A program made the translations under genes and the position numbers. Under the pieces are notes generated by a model. It searched no databases. It was not told the origin of the DNA and was given only the letters and a program-made list of their open reading frames with translations. A stretch of DNA of 64,000 nt from Serripes groenlandicus (lineage: Eukaryota > Mollusca > Bivalvia > Cardiida > Cardiidae), in NCBI GenBank assembly GCA_031761405.1, contig JASEVX010000007.1:27616859-27680858 (forward strand), given 5' to 3'. This document shows positions 1 to 14,400 of this stretch, one piece after another; the stretch's first letter is position 1; the number at the start of each line of letters is the position of its first letter.

Positions 1-3000
1 TAGCAGTGTTGATTAATGGTTTAGCTTAGATCGAGCATGTTCAGATTGACCTAACCAAGTGTGAGGCGTGTATGTTAGCAGTATTGATTAACGGTTTAGC
101 TTAGATCGAGCATGTTGAGATTGACCTAACCAAGTGTGAGGCGTGTATGTTAGCAGTGTTGATTAACGGTTTAGCATAGATCGACCGTGCTCAGATTGAC
201 CTAACCAAGTTCATGTTAGCAATGTTGATTAACGGTTTAGCTTAGATCGAGCATGTTCAGATTGACCTAACCAAGTGTGAGGCGTGTATGTTAGCAGTGT
301 TGATTAACGGTTTAGCTTAGATCTAGCGTGCTCAGATTGACCTAACCAAGTTTATGTTAGCAGTGTTGATTAACGGTTTAGCTTAGATCGAGCATGTTCA
401 GATTGACCTAACCAAGTGTGAGGCGTGTATGTTAGCAGTGTTGATTTACGGTTTAGCTTAGATTGAGCATGCTCAGATTGACCTAACCAAGTTCATGTTA
501 GCAGTGTTGATTAACAGTTTAGCTTAGATCGAGCATGATCAGATTGACCTAACCAAGTGTGAGGCGTGTATGTTAGCAGTGTTGATTAACGGTTTAGCTT
601 AGAACGAGTATGCTCAGATTGAGCTAACCAAGTGTAGGTGTGTATGTTAGCAGTGTTGATTAACGGTTTAGCTTAGATCGAGCGTGCTCAGATTGACCTA
701 ACCAAGTGTGAGGCGTGTATGTTAGCAGTGTTGATTAACGGTTTAGCTTAGAACGAGTATGCTCAGATTGAGCTAACCAAGTAGGTGTGTATGTTAGCAG
801 TGTTGATTAACGGTTTAGCCTAGATCGAGCATGCTCAGATTGACCTAACCAAGTTCATGTTAGCAGTGTTGATTAACGGTTTAGCTTAGATCAAGCATGT
901 TCAGATTGACCTAACCAAGTGTGAGGCGTGTATGTTAGCAGTGTTGATTAATGGTTTAGCTTAGATCTAGCATGTTCAGATTGACCTAACCAAGTTCATG
1001 TTAGCAGTGTTGATTAATGGTTTAGCTTAGATCGAGCATGTTCAGATTGACCTAACCAAGTTTGAGGCGTGTATGTTAGCAGTGTTGATTAACGGTTTAG
1101 CTTAGATCGAGCATGTTCAGATTGACCTAACCAAGTTCATGTTAGCAGTGTTGATTAATGGTTTAGCTTAGATCGAGCATGTTCAGATTGACCTAACCAA
1201 GTGTGAGGCGTGTATGTTAGCAGTGTTGATTAACGGATTAGCTTAGATCGAGCATGTTCAGATTGACCTAACCAAGTGTGAGGCGTGTATGTTTAGCAGT
1301 GTTGATTAACGGTTTAGCTTAGATCGAGCACGTTCAGATTGACCTAACCAAGTGTGAGGCGTGTATGTTAGCAGTGTTGATTAACGGTTTAGCCTAGATC
1401 GAGCATGTTCAGATTGACCTAACCAAGTTCATATTAGCAGTTTTGATTAACGGTTTAGCTTAGATCGAGCATGTTCAGATTGACCTAACCAAGTGTGAGG
1501 CGTGTATGTTAGCAGTGTTGATTAACGGTTTAGCATAGATCGACCGTGCTCAGATTGACCTAACCAAGTTCATGTTAGCAATGTTGATTAACGGTTTAGC
1601 TTAGATCGAGCATGTTCAGATTGACCTAACCAAGTGTGAGGCGTGTATGTTAGCAGTGTTGATTAACGGTTTAGCTTAGATCGAGCGTGCTCAGATTGAC
1701 CTAACCAAGTTTATGTTAGCAGTGTTGATTAACGGTTTAGCTTAGATCGAGCATGTTCAGATTGACCTAACCAAGTGTGAGGCGTGTATGTTAGCAGTGT
1801 TGATTAACGGTTTAGCTTAGATCGAGCATGTTAAGATTGACCTAACCAAGTGTGAGGCGTGTACGTTAGCAGTGTTGATTAACGGTTTAGCTTAGATCGA
1901 GCATGTTCAGATTGACCTAACCAAGTGTGAGGCGTGTATGTTAGCAGTGTTGATTAACGGTTTAGCTTAGATCGAGCGTGCTCAGATTGACATAACCAAG
2001 TTTATGTTAGCAGTGTTGATTAACGGTTTAGCTTAGATCGAGCATGTTCAGATTGACCTAACCAAGTGTGAGGCGTGTATGTTAGCAGTGTTGATTAACG
2101 GTTTAGCTTAGATCGAGCATGCTCAGATTGACCTAACCAAGTTCATGTTAGCAGTGTTGATTAACGGTTTAGCTTAGATCGAGCATGATCAGATTGACCT
2201 AACCAAGTGTGAGGCGTGTATGTTAGCAGTGTTGATTAACGGTTTAGCTTAGAACGAGTATGCTCAGGATGAGCTAACCAAGTGTAGGTGTGTATGTTAG
2301 CAGTGTTAATTAACGGTTTAGCTTAGATCGAGCGTGCTCAGATTGACCTAACCAAGTTCATGTTAGCAGTGTTGATTAACGGTTTAGCTTAGATCAAGCA
2401 TGTTCAGATTGACCTAACCAAGTGTGAGGCGTGTATGTTAGCAGTGTTGATTAATGGTTTAGCTTAGATCGAGCATGTTCAGATTGACCTAACCAAGTGC
2501 ATGTTAGCAGTGTTGATTAATGGTTTAGCTTAGATCGAGCATGTTCAGATTGACCTAACCAAGTTTGAGGCGTGTATGTTAGCAGTGTTGATTAACGGTT
2601 TAGCTTAGATCGAGCATGTTCAGATTGACCTAACCAAGTTCATGTTAGCAGTGTTGATTAATGGTTTAGCTTAGATCGAGCATGTTCAGATTGACCTAAC
2701 CAAGTGTGAGGCGTGTATGTTAGCAGTGTTGATTAACGGTTTAGCTTAGATCGAGCATGTTCAGATTGACCTAACCAAGTGTGAGGCGTGTATGTTTAGC
2801 AGTGTTGATTAACGGTTTAGCTTAGATCGAGCACGTTCAGATTGACCTAACCAAGTGTGAGGCGTGTATGTTAGCAGTGTTGATTAACGGTTTAGCCTAG
2901 ATCGAGCATGTTCAGATTGACCTAACCAAGTTCATGTTAGCAGTGTTGATTAATGATTTAGCTTAGATCGAGCATGTTCAGATTGACCTAACCAAGTGTG

Positions 3001-3085
3001 AGGCGTGTATGTTAGCAGTGTTGATTAACGGTTTAGCTTAGATCGAGCATGCTCAGATTGACCTAACCAAGTGTATGTTAGCAGA
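1..3085. repeat. Satellite array, about 65/75-bp units
   Basis: About 43 head-to-tail copies of a unit with the core GATTAACGGTTTAGCTTAGA and GATTGACCTAACCAAGT. Two length classes alternate: about 75 bp with GTGAGGCGTGTATG between cores, and about 65 bp with only TCATG or TTATG. The array runs off the left edge of the window and ends near 3085. Marker variants recur at long spacing: TCGACCGTGC near 181 and 1543, and GTATGTTTAGCAG near 1287 and 2789. This points to higher-order duplication of 1.36-1.5 kb blocks. No open frame is maintained. Confidence 0.97.
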
Positions 3086-3171
3086 TGTTACCGTTACTGT
3101 TACATGTAACTCAGAGCTCTATATAATGGGCGTTTTTCATGCTCTAAAATTAATTCTTATTTGACCTCCAA

Positions 3172-3240
3172 AACCTATGTTGTGGGTCCTCAAAAGAATC
3201 TACTACTGGGACGATTCTTTTGAGAAACCCACATCATAGG
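3172..3240. repeat. Inverted repeat (hairpin)
   Basis: Arms reading CCTATGTTGTGGGT then CTCAAAAGAATC are mirrored by GATTCTTTTGAG then ACCCACATCATAGG, around a short ACTACTGGGAC loop. It is probably a small foldback element or a MITE end pair just outside the satellite. Confidence 0.75.
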
Positions 3241-5308
3241 TCTTAATGAGTGCTAACAGAGACATCATGGAAGAAAGACCTGTTTACTCCTCCTTATCTA
3301 GTCCTCTGTATGTTTTAATCAAAATTAACAAACCGAATGACATGTCAGGGATCTTTAACGAACCCACAAATGAAAATCCAAATGTTAAAAAGAAACCACG
3401 AGAGATTGGTACACCGTCGGATCTCTAACACGCATACAAACATCGTTCATAAAAGGTGCTAGATTTAACACTGTTTAAGGAAAATCTGAATGCAACCAGA
3501 ATAAGATATTTATTCGAGTCGTATAAATTGAACAAATTAATATAAGATATAATGATTATCATATATTAACATTTAATATATTAAGAAAAAAGTCGTAGTA
3601 CAATTTTCACGGAGAGATGAAAATGTTTCGGAAATGAAGTACGTGCACATTTAGAGCACATTCCTTTTCCCACAATAGTTTCTAAAGTCATCTGATGGTA
3701 GAGTAAGTGTTGGCTGTATTAGGTAAATGGTTTAAACATTATTTGACCAGAGCACCGATAACACTTATACTACCTGGGATGAGAACAAAACAAAAGTCAG
3801 ATTCATGTGGATGGTTTTTTTTTTTTATTGTTTTTTTTTTTGGAAATTTAAATTTGAGCACTCTGAGAATACCAACAATAACAGTTTTGTAGATCCAGAT
3901 AAGCCTGCGTATCCTTACAGTATTATCTGGCTCTAAAGTGTTAGTCAATTAATGTTTCAAGAAACATTCTGACAACATTGTCCATTTTTATCTGATTGCA
4001 TGAAAATAGAACGAAATAAAACGAAATATACAATTAAACTACCAACAAAAACTAAACGTTATATAATAAAAACATCATAAACAAGTTGTATAAACGACAA
4101 TAAACACAGACAAAAATTCCCTGATACAGTTAATTTGTCTTCGTATTACTCGACTACATTGAGCATACCGTGACCTTGGTCCAGAAAATGTTTCTTATTT
4201 TGACAGCTAAGTGGTTTCATGAAAGTTGTAATTTGTTATATGAATTTAAAGGTGTGTTGATTTAAATGATCCAAATTCGTTTTTTCTATTAGCCACGTAA
4301 CATGAAAACCGATCCTCGAGTTTCTTTGGCAACAAGGAAAGATCCAGATCAGCGCCTGCCCTTCGCCGAGTCGGATCCGGACCTTCCACGTTCTTCAATT
4401 AATCTTTAGTCCTGGAAGCCTCCCGAGAACGGTTGTGGTAAAACGCATAACACGTTTGCAATTTGATTGTAATAAATTGTTTATGTCGATACCTCTGAAG
4501 GTCGGTTATCTCGTTTCGTGGCTCATATAAGATATTTGTACAGGTACGATTATACCAAATACATACAGCCAAATAGTATTTAACACAACCTTTGTTTGTG
4601 TAGAAATGAGTGTAAGTCTTGAATGCATTGAATATGTGATAATGATTTTAAATGCAATGTATATATGTATAGGATGCACTGGGGCTTTTTGCTTTGATCA
4701 GTTTTGTTATTTTGACGTCTGATAGAGAAAATCTGGTATGTGGAAAACAAATTTTGGACACGCCCGATTGGAACTATCTTCGCGGATTTAATGTTTTGCA
4801 TAATACATGACTCCTCATTAGTTGTGGATTATGTTACCCCTTTCAACAATATAGGGTGTACGTACTGTAAACAATGAAAACAATGTGACAATTGATGGTT
4901 TAAACTTGTTGATTTACATGGAAACAAAGAAGGAATTAGATTGGTGTAATCTGGCCTACAATGGTTAGGATGCCGCTTATATTTTCTTATAATACATGGA
5001 ATAATTCCCATTTTTAACATAACATTTTAGTCTGTTACCCGGCATACTATAGTTAGTTAGTACGTCTGGCATTTTTCTCATTTTTCCTCAATGTTTTCAA
5101 CTCTTGAATTATTATTTTCACTTGTGGATATGTTCCATATTTGTCCCAATATATTTACGAAGTATTCTGCTGCAGCTGTGTTGTATGTTGGACAAGGAGT
5201 AAAGCTGTTCCTGTTGCCTTAATCATCAGGTCAGAGATAAACATATTATGTTCACAGAAGTCGTCTGCTGCTACTGCGCGCCAACTCTCGTTTGTACCAA
5301 CGAAAGGG
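3241..5308. other. Region downstream of gene A, no gene seen
   Basis: AT-rich sequence with poly-T runs near 3817-3840. A fragment resembling the GATCCAGATCAGCGCCTGCC-type foldback repeat lies near 4343-4390. No exon with good splice signals was found. Part of this is presumably the 3' UTR of gene A, but I did not find a convincing polyadenylation signal close to the stop codon. Confidence 0.4.
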
Positions 5309-5473
5309 TTAAAACAATTCCTGCGGTTGTGCTTCAAAAACAGTTTCGCGCATCTTACGACGCATGTGAATGTCGTCCATCGTAGACGTGAGCAGACATT
5401 TTCTGTAGTCGTCCCAGTCGACACTTGTCTGTAAGTTCTCCTGCAATTTGTCGTCTGTTGGATACGGACACAG
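5309..5473 (-). CDS. Gene A exon 17 (terminal)
   Basis: 165 bp including TAA, acceptor ATACAG|C. It encodes LCPYPTDDKLQENLQTSVDW, DDYRKCLLTSTMDDIHMRRK, MRETVFEAQPQELF. Matches gene B's last exon (same 165 bp) at LCPYPT, LQ, VDW, RK, LL-x-S-x-S/T and RR-x-MR. Confidence 0.92.
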   Translation of the reverse strand: MCPYPTDDKLQENLQTSVDWDDYRKCLLTSTMDDIHMRRKMRETVFEAQPQELF

Positions 5474-8400
5474 CTGTATAAGGGAAGGTGTTATATCATA
5501 GTATATTATTCTGACATTTTTGACACAACAGGGCGGGGTTTAATACGGAACTTATATATCTTGGTATTTTTAAAATTGACTATGAACTCTTCCAAACGCA
5601 AAGCTGGACAAGACCATTTACAAAATTCTATTGAAAGGGGTTAAGACCGCACATCGCTAGACGATGCTTAGCGATATTTGATTGTGTTTTATTCGTCGAA
5701 AATGAAATAATAATAGGAAATTATTACTGATCATTCGCAAACTGTCTGTAATATTTTAAATGCATTGTCGCAGTGCTTTTCCAGCTATTAATAATGTTCT
5801 GCCATAACGGAAGTTTCGTTATCATTCTAATATTTTTGACAGGGCATGGGCAAGGCTTAATACGGAACTATTCCAAATGCAAAATACTTCAGCGTTCCAT
5901 GAAAACATTGACGGAAAATGAAAAATAGTTCAAAACGACTTATTTCTCCTCTTCGCAATAAATGTAAGCACAATGAAGCAAACATACAGTGTCACCCCTA
6001 TAGAAAGGACCAGTTAAATCCTGACATTTCGAGGGCTTGGCGTGAAACAGTTGTATCTAAAATTGGTATTTTTTTACCAAGGTTAATCACCTCACCATAA
6101 AGTCTTTATAAGCGTTAAATCACTTTTCTTGGTAAACAATGTAAATTTAGGTGCCATTGCTCGTTCTGAGCAATGGCACCTAAATTTGCATTGTTTACAA
6201 AAGGGTCAAAATTGCCCCTAAACCAGGGTTTTCAAAATAGGTTTTAAGTTACAACCGTTTCACGCCAAGCCCTCGATTTGTCCTGAACATATTTTACTTC
6301 CGATTCTTATCCGTTTTGACAGGAACCAGGCATACAGAAGGTATACACTATTATTAATCAACTAGCTTATGGCTCTCGAAACGGCCATATCAGAACGGAA
6401 CCTACAGTCGCATAGGGAAATCGAACATTCGACCTCCCGCTACAGAAAAGGATGCATTAACAACTTGGCTTCCGGGACTGTGGTTATCAAGCAGACGACG
6501 ATGATTTCTCATTTTGCCACTACGCTTTTAACTCTTATCAATAGTTTTAACTTTATTCATTGAGATTATCCATAATTGGGTTTAGATATTTGTTTTTTTA
6601 AGTCGTCTGTTGCAGATATCTTGTATGTGGGAAAGTGTTAATAATAATTACATCTTGTTCGAGACGCCGCCCAAGTTTTTCGGAACAATGGTTCTTGTAA
6701 AAGTTCTTGCTGAGTAATACACAATCCGCACCGTTACTGACCACCATAAAACTGGGCTGATCTTCCAATATCAGGTCCGCCAAACCCTGCAATACATTAT
6801 GATTTGTTGGTTGATTGGAGTTTAAGGAACATTTCCTAGCATAGGTCTTATTTGTTTACCCAGGGAGCATCAAACAGTTAACTGTCGCCGTGATATAACT
6901 GAAATAATGTTGAAAACTGCGTGAAACCCCAACTTACAAAACAAGTTAAATTGAGTTTAACGTCTTGAGCGACGGTATTTCATTTAAATCACAGGAACCT
7001 TCCGTTTCCTGGATGTCATGCGCGGGAACACCACATTACAGTATTCACAAGCAACTAGCTCAGTGGAATACGATGAATGTAATCACATTGACTTTTATCG
7101 ATCATCGGGGTTCGAATTCATGATTCCTAGACCGATAACCCTCATATTTGCCGACTGAGCTATTGCGTCTCCATGAATTACGTTATTGAGTGAGACACGT
7201 TACACAAAAGCTAACATTAAGGTATGTTAAAGCATTAGTACTTCAGAGCTGCAACATACTTAAGATTATGCCACTTGAGAATGTTTCAACTTTTAGTACA
7301 TGAAAAGGTAAATAAAATATTAAATTCAATCGGAACACTCGACCTCACCGCTTCTCTATCTCTTGTATCTACATGGGTTATCTCCTCTGTTGATACATAA
7401 CGATTTTATAGGCGATAATTCGATTGACGCAAAGGACACTCCCAGACGACCTGTTATGGGCAGTATGAGTAATAAGATTTGCTACTGCGGCGAACATTAG
7501 GTCTGGTTTTTATAAGATTTAAATATATATGTACTAAGAATGCTGTGAATAGAAAATACTTTTTAAAGCAAAAAAAGATACTTCTTTCTTTTGAAAAAGG
7601 AGTGAAAGACGAAGGTAAAATATATTACCCAAACTTCGCCCTTGACAAGAGTTTGAATTGTTACAAACTGTGGGTTGACATCTATATCCGACAACTGAAA
7701 ACAAAAATGAAAACAAAAGTCAAGCAACAAAACTTTAGAATTATTCCTGAACACTATACATTTATATAATAACAATTCTCACTCAGTGTATCATGTGTAC
7801 ATGTATATAGATAGTATCTTCTGGATTTCATTTCATTTTTTCCTTTATTGTGATTTTCGGGTAAAAGGACGGTTCAACTTTATTTAAGGTATATTACGGA
7901 GATATTTTACTTATCCATGATATCTGGCATGAGTCTCAAGGCAGTTAATTAAGCCTTAGTGGTTTTGTCAACAGTGTAGAACCAGATTAGCTCTCACAAT
8001 ACTAGAGTCTGATGAGTATCCCGACTCCCTACTACACCATTCTTGAATATATATAACAATATGATGGTGAACACTGCAGATCCTGATTAGTTTGTGCGTA
8101 TGTGCATGCTACATTTGACGCTATTGTCATCATGGAGAGGCCAGTGTTGCCGTGGTTGAGCGTCGGTCGCTCGCACCAAAGTTCACAGGTTCGTAACCCG
8201 TGATGAGCGGGGTTTTGGATGTTCCCTCACAAATGGGGCCAGTGCTGGTTAAGCCTCCAGGAAGCAGACGTCGAACCTCATCAATTCAAGTTTAAATCTT
8301 GTGTCCTAGGTGTTGCCAAATAAATAAGTTAAAACAAAATATCCTTATGCGAAATTTCTCTGCCTCGAGAATAACACATACCAATTGTGAATCCTTGATA

Positions 8401-11400
8401 TTTCTGAGTCTTTCTTCAAATAGACTGGAGGTTGTCCTAGGTGATGACATTTCTGAAACTATTAACAAATCTGTGATTCGCCTAATAGACACATGCCCCG
8501 GCTTCATTGGAACACATGGATGTAAGATTACAAAACATGAACCATCCAACGAGAAAACCAACATTATGGCCTCTGCGTTATGTGTCGACCCAGATCAGCC
8601 TGCGCAATCCGCGCAGGCTAATCGCGGACTATCCCTTCTTTCTCAGGGGGATATATATAGAGATATAGATTTATGATTCCTGAAACATAAAATCTACAGG
8701 AGGCGAAAAGTGCGCGACAAGCTTTGGCTGAACTGAGTCCACACTGTTGGTTTTCTCGCGGTACGGCTCATATCATCTGCGTAATGTATCGACCAGATCA
8801 GCCTGCGCTGTCCGCGCAGACTGATCCGGCCGACACATTCCGTCTTAGGGGAATAGAAGTATAGAGTAGTGATTCCTGAAACAGAAAATCCACATGAGGC
8901 GAAATGTGTCTGTCAGGGTTAGCCTGCGCGGCATGTTTAGGCTGATCCGGGTCGATACTTTACGCAGAGTCCACACTGTTGGTTTTCTCGTGGGACGGCT
9001 CACAGAATGATAACTCGACAAGACAATAAAGTCATGATCCTGACAGTTGTGCAAATGTTTGTTTTATAATTTCCTCCTATGTGAATGTAATTTCATCTAA
9101 TTATTTCATGTAAACACACATGGTTTGATCAATTTCGCACAGTGTAATGTTTATGAAAACACGCATTGTTTTATCAATTTCGCACAGTGTAATGTTTATG
9201 ACAACATACATGATCTGATCAATTTTGCACAGTGTAATGTTGATGAAAACACACATGGTCTGATCATTTTCGCACAGTGTAAAGTTTATGAAAACACACA
9301 TGGTCTGATCAATTTCGCACAGTGTCAAGTTAATGAAAACAGATATGGTCTGATCAATTTCGCACAGTGTCAAGTTTATGAAAACAGACATGGTTTGATC
9401 AATTTCGCACAGTGTCAAGTTAATGAAAACAGACATGGTCTGATCAATTTCGCACAGTGTCAAGTTAATGAAAACAGATATGGTCTTATCAATTTCGCAC
9501 AGTGTCACGTTTATGAAAACAGACATGGTCTGATCAATTTCGCACAGTGTAAAGTTTATGAAAACACACATGGTCTTATCAATTTCGCACAGTGTAAAGT
9601 TAATGAAAACACACATGGTCTGATCAATTTCGCACAGTGTCAAGTAAATGAAAACAGATATGGTCTGATCAATTTCGCACAGTGTAAAGTTAATGAAAAC
9701 AGACATGGTCTGATCAATTTCGCACAGTGTCAAGTTAATGAAAACAGATATGGTCTGATCAATTTCGCACAGTGTCAAGTTAATGAAAACAGACATGGTC
9801 TGATCAATTTCGCACAGTGTCAAGTTAATGAAAACAGACATGGTCTTATCAATTTCGCACAGTGTCAAGTTAATGAAAACAGACATGGTCTGATCAATTT
9901 CGCACAGTGTCAAGTTAATGAAAACAGACATGGTCTTATCAATTTCGCACAGTCAAGTTTATGAAAAACACACATGGTCTGATCAATTTCGCACAGTGTC
10001 AACTTAATGAAAACACACATGGTCTAATCAATTTCGCACAGTGTCAAGTTTATGAAAACACACATGGTCTTATCAATTTCGCACAGTGGAATGTTTATGA
10101 CAACAAACATGATCTGATCAATTTCGCACAGTGGAATGTTTATGACAACATACATGATCTGATCAATTTCGCACAGTGTAACGTTTATGAAAACACACAT
10201 GGTCTAATCAATTTCGCACAGTGTAAAGTTTATAAAAACACACATGGTTTGATCAATTTCGCACAGTGTAATGTTCATGAAAACACGCATTGTTTTATCA
10301 ATTTCGCACAGTGTAATGTTTATGACAACATACATGATCTGATCAATTTTGCACAGTGTAATGTTTATGAAAACACACATGTCTGATCATTTTCGCACAG
10401 TGTAAAGTTTATGAAAACACACATGTTCTGATCAATCCCGCACAGTGTAAAGTTAATGAAAATAGACATGATCTGATCAATTTCGCACAGTGTCAAGTTT
10501 ATGAAAACAGACATGGTCTGATCAATTTCGCACAGTGTCAAGTTAATGAAAACAGACATGGTCTTATCAATTTCGCACAGTGTCAAGTTAATGAAAACAG
10601 ACATGGTCTGATCAATTTCGCACAGTGTCAAGTTAATGAAAACAGACATGGTCTTATCAATTTCGCACAGTGTCAAGTTAATGAAAACAGACATGGTCTG
10701 ATCAATTTCGCACAGTGTCAACTTAATGAAAACACACATGGTCTAATCAATTTCGCACAGTGTCAAGTTCATGAAAACACACATGGTCTTATCAATTTCG
10801 CACAGTGGAATGTTTATGACAACAAACATGATCTGATCAATTTCGCACAGTGGAATGTTTATGACAACATACATGATCTGATCAATTTCGCACAGTGTAA
10901 CGTTTATGAAAACACACATGGTCTAATCAATTTCGCACAGTGTAAAGTTTATAAAAACACACATGGTTTGATCAATTTCGCACAGTGTAATGTTCATGAA
11001 AACACGCATTGTTTTATCAATTTCGCACAGTGTAATGTTTATGACAACATACATGATCTGATCAATTTTGCACAGTGTAATGTTTATGAAAACACACATG
11101 TCTGATCATTTTCGCACAGTGTAAAGTTTATGAAAACACACATGTTCTGATCAATCCCGCACAGTGTAAAGTTAATGAAAATAGACATGATCTGATCAAT
11201 TTCGCACAGTGTCAAGTTTATGAAAACACACATGGTCTTATCAATTTCGCACAGTGTAAAGTTAATGAAAACACACACACATGGTCTGATCAATTTCGCT
11301 CAGTGTAATGTTTATGAAAACACACATGGTTTGATCAATTTCGCACAATGTAATGTTTATGAAAACATACATGATCTGATAAATTTTGCACAGTGTAATG

Positions 11401-14400
11401 TTTATGACAACATACATGATCTGATCAATTTCGCACAGTGTTAAGTTTATGAAAACACACATGATCTAATCAATTTCGCACATTGTAAAGTTTATAAAAA
11501 CACACATGGTTTTATCAATTTCGCACAGTGTAATGTTTATGAAAACATATATGATCTGATTAATTTCGCACAGTGTAATGTTTATGAAAACATACATGAT
11601 CTGATTAATTTCTCACAGTGTAAAGTTTATGAAAACACACATGGTCTGATCAATTTCGCACAGTGTAAAGTTAATGAAAACACATGCACAGTGGGATTCG
11701 TGTATAAAGAATGCTCATTGTGACAATAATCTTTTCTTTGTTCACAGATGGTCATTATTTACAGGGTATGGGTAAATGTATGGTTTCTATAGACAGGGAA
11801 ATGGCTATTTCATTGTAGTTGTTAGCACATTAGTGCGACTGTACATTACCATATTAAGCATACTTTCTAATTTACATAGGCTTTAAATAGTTTTGCCTAA
11901 ACGTTTTAAATGTGTCTGCTGTAGATATAATTAAGCACATACTCTATAGAAGAAATACCAGGATACCTATGCAAGCATTTATAGTCTTGTAAAACAAATG
12001 GAATTTTGAATACCAATATTGTTCTATCACACACGTTTAAAATCTTTCTTTTTTAAATGGTTTAGATAATACTATGTACAATGCATTTCAAAGCTATGTT
12101 TCATCTATTTTTCATATTTCTTCATTAATTACATGTGTTAATGATTTAGCTCGAGGGTCTTACTGAAAAATGGGTACAAATGCACTCACTGTACATGTCG
12201 CTAGGAAACTGGCTCACAAATGGTTGCGACAAAACGCTAGATAAATATTTTTCTTTCAATCGAGTTATAGTAATTGTAATGTGACCGACCCTTTGTTTGT
12301 AGTTTAATAAATAAATTTGAACTAAATAAACCACTTTAAATGAACGATGAATTACCTTATACTATACCATTAGCCCCGTATCCCAAGTAAAACGCAGTGT
12401 TACAGACATTGTATGTAAACATTGATAACTTATTTTATTATCTGATGTGATTAGATGGATCTTACCTGAGGAGTCTGAAACTGACATCGATTCTAAACTA
12501 ATATCGGACAGGTTGGACGGCGCCGGTGATGCCGAGGTCGCAGATTCGAGATCCTTTGGGTGCACCGTTTTGGGCCGTTCTCTCTGATTGTCTTTGATGG
12601 ATGGAACCTTGACTTTGCCTGCACTCTTTACTTCTCGTCCTTTTTTTGTGTTACTGTTAAGTACATACGACATTAACATTCGATATTCATATTCCAAACG
12701 CCGTTTAAATAAATACAGATATATGTAGCTCAGTCGTTAGCGACGATGGCTGTAAATCAAGGTGTTGAGAGTTCGAATCCATGCTCGGCCAGCGTTCTTT
12801 CTGACGTTTGACAAACTTCACTGTGACGATCGTCATTCTTCTTTCACCAATGGGCTAATCATTTAACCAGAAGTATGTTTTCCTTGACCTATCAGTCACG
12901 TTGCAGTGATAGATCAACGTGCTGGAAGAATAGCATCTCTCAAAGTTTGAAAACAATAATAATATGTGCTGTTTGTCATTTGCCTTTTACTAACTTGGTC
13001 GAGGACACGAGGTACAAAAACTATTTATTGAAACTGGTGACATGCTTGGGTCGTTTTTTATACCAGGTCGTTGTTTTGTTTATGACTTACTTGGCTGAGG
13101 GCATGAGGTACATAAGCGGTTTATTGATACTGGTATAACTATGGGGCTGTTTGTCATTCGCCTTTTACTAACTTGGTCAAGGATATGAGGTACACGCAAG
13201 GTTTATTTATCTTGGTAAGACTTTGGGGCTGTTTATCATATCGCTTTTTACTTTCTTTGCCGAGGACATGAGGTACACAAAATGTTTATTGATACTAGTA
13301 AAACTTTGGGGCTGTTTGTCATATTGCTTTTTACTTACTTTGCCGAGGACATGAGGTACAAAAACTGTTTATTAATACTGGTAAAACTTTGGGGCTGTTT
13401 GTCATCCCCTTCTTTCTCCACACCATGTTTGATGGCCCAGTAATTCGGGTAATATATCTTCTTGTCTTTGTCCCCACTATGATCCATTTGGACTTTAATG
13501 TTGGGGTGCTGGAAACATAACACGCATAGTTAGATGTTGATATACTTCATTCTGGCGTTTTGGGTATATAAGTAAGTCAGTAAGTTAGTATACATTTTAT
13601 TACAGTGAAATATATTCAACAAAGTATACATTTATATTGGTAGTATATGTATGAGTTGCGCTCTACAAGCGATAAACTTTGATTGGGTTTTTTGACAAGT
13701 GAATAATTTGCACATTCCGATACTGTGATATAAATGTACACTCTATATCAGAAGGGGTTTAGTGCTTCTTAGACTTAAAAGCGAAAAATGTAGATCCAGA
13801 TCATACTGCGCTGATCTACACTGACTGGTCGCATATTCTCTACGGTAGATTTGTTTCTGCTTCCTTGCTTTTCTTACAACATTCTACCCAGGCAACATAC
13901 TACATTCCCACGGCGACTATTAAGATAATTGTTAAAAGACGAATGACGAAAGTAACAATGCACTTTGTCAATCCTCTGAAATAGCGAATAACCAGGTCGA
14001 GGTTCGAACTCATGATCCATGGATTGATAGCCGTTGTGGTTAACGAATGATCTATCGCGGCTATTTATATAATAAGTTCGCCAAAGGGGAAGCTTCTTTG
14101 CGCAAAGTCCTGAATGTCTGTTTTTCGAATAGCCTGGCTTTTATGTTTTCCGCACAAGATTACGTCAATTCTGTGAAGTAACACTAACCTCAAATGGTTT
14201 CGGTTTTCCGTCCACTCGTTCCTCAATCTGTTCGATCTCTTTGCCTTTCCTCAACGGGAGTCGAAGGTCTGGTAGCACAATTCGTCTCCACTGCTCCTTT
14301 TCGTGATTACGTATACGCTTCTCTTTTTCTGTCAATGGTTTGACACCATTGTCTGATAACATAACACATAACAAGGAAGCATCAATTCATCAATACGTTG

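Noticed and set aside
5141..5434. 97-codon plus-strand frame
   Set aside because: Shadow of the terminal exon of gene A on the opposite strand.
9101..9964. Open frames of 276-279 codons on both strands
   Set aside because: They follow from a 45-bp repeat unit without stops and lie inside an intron of gene A; no non-repeat coding sequence is attached.
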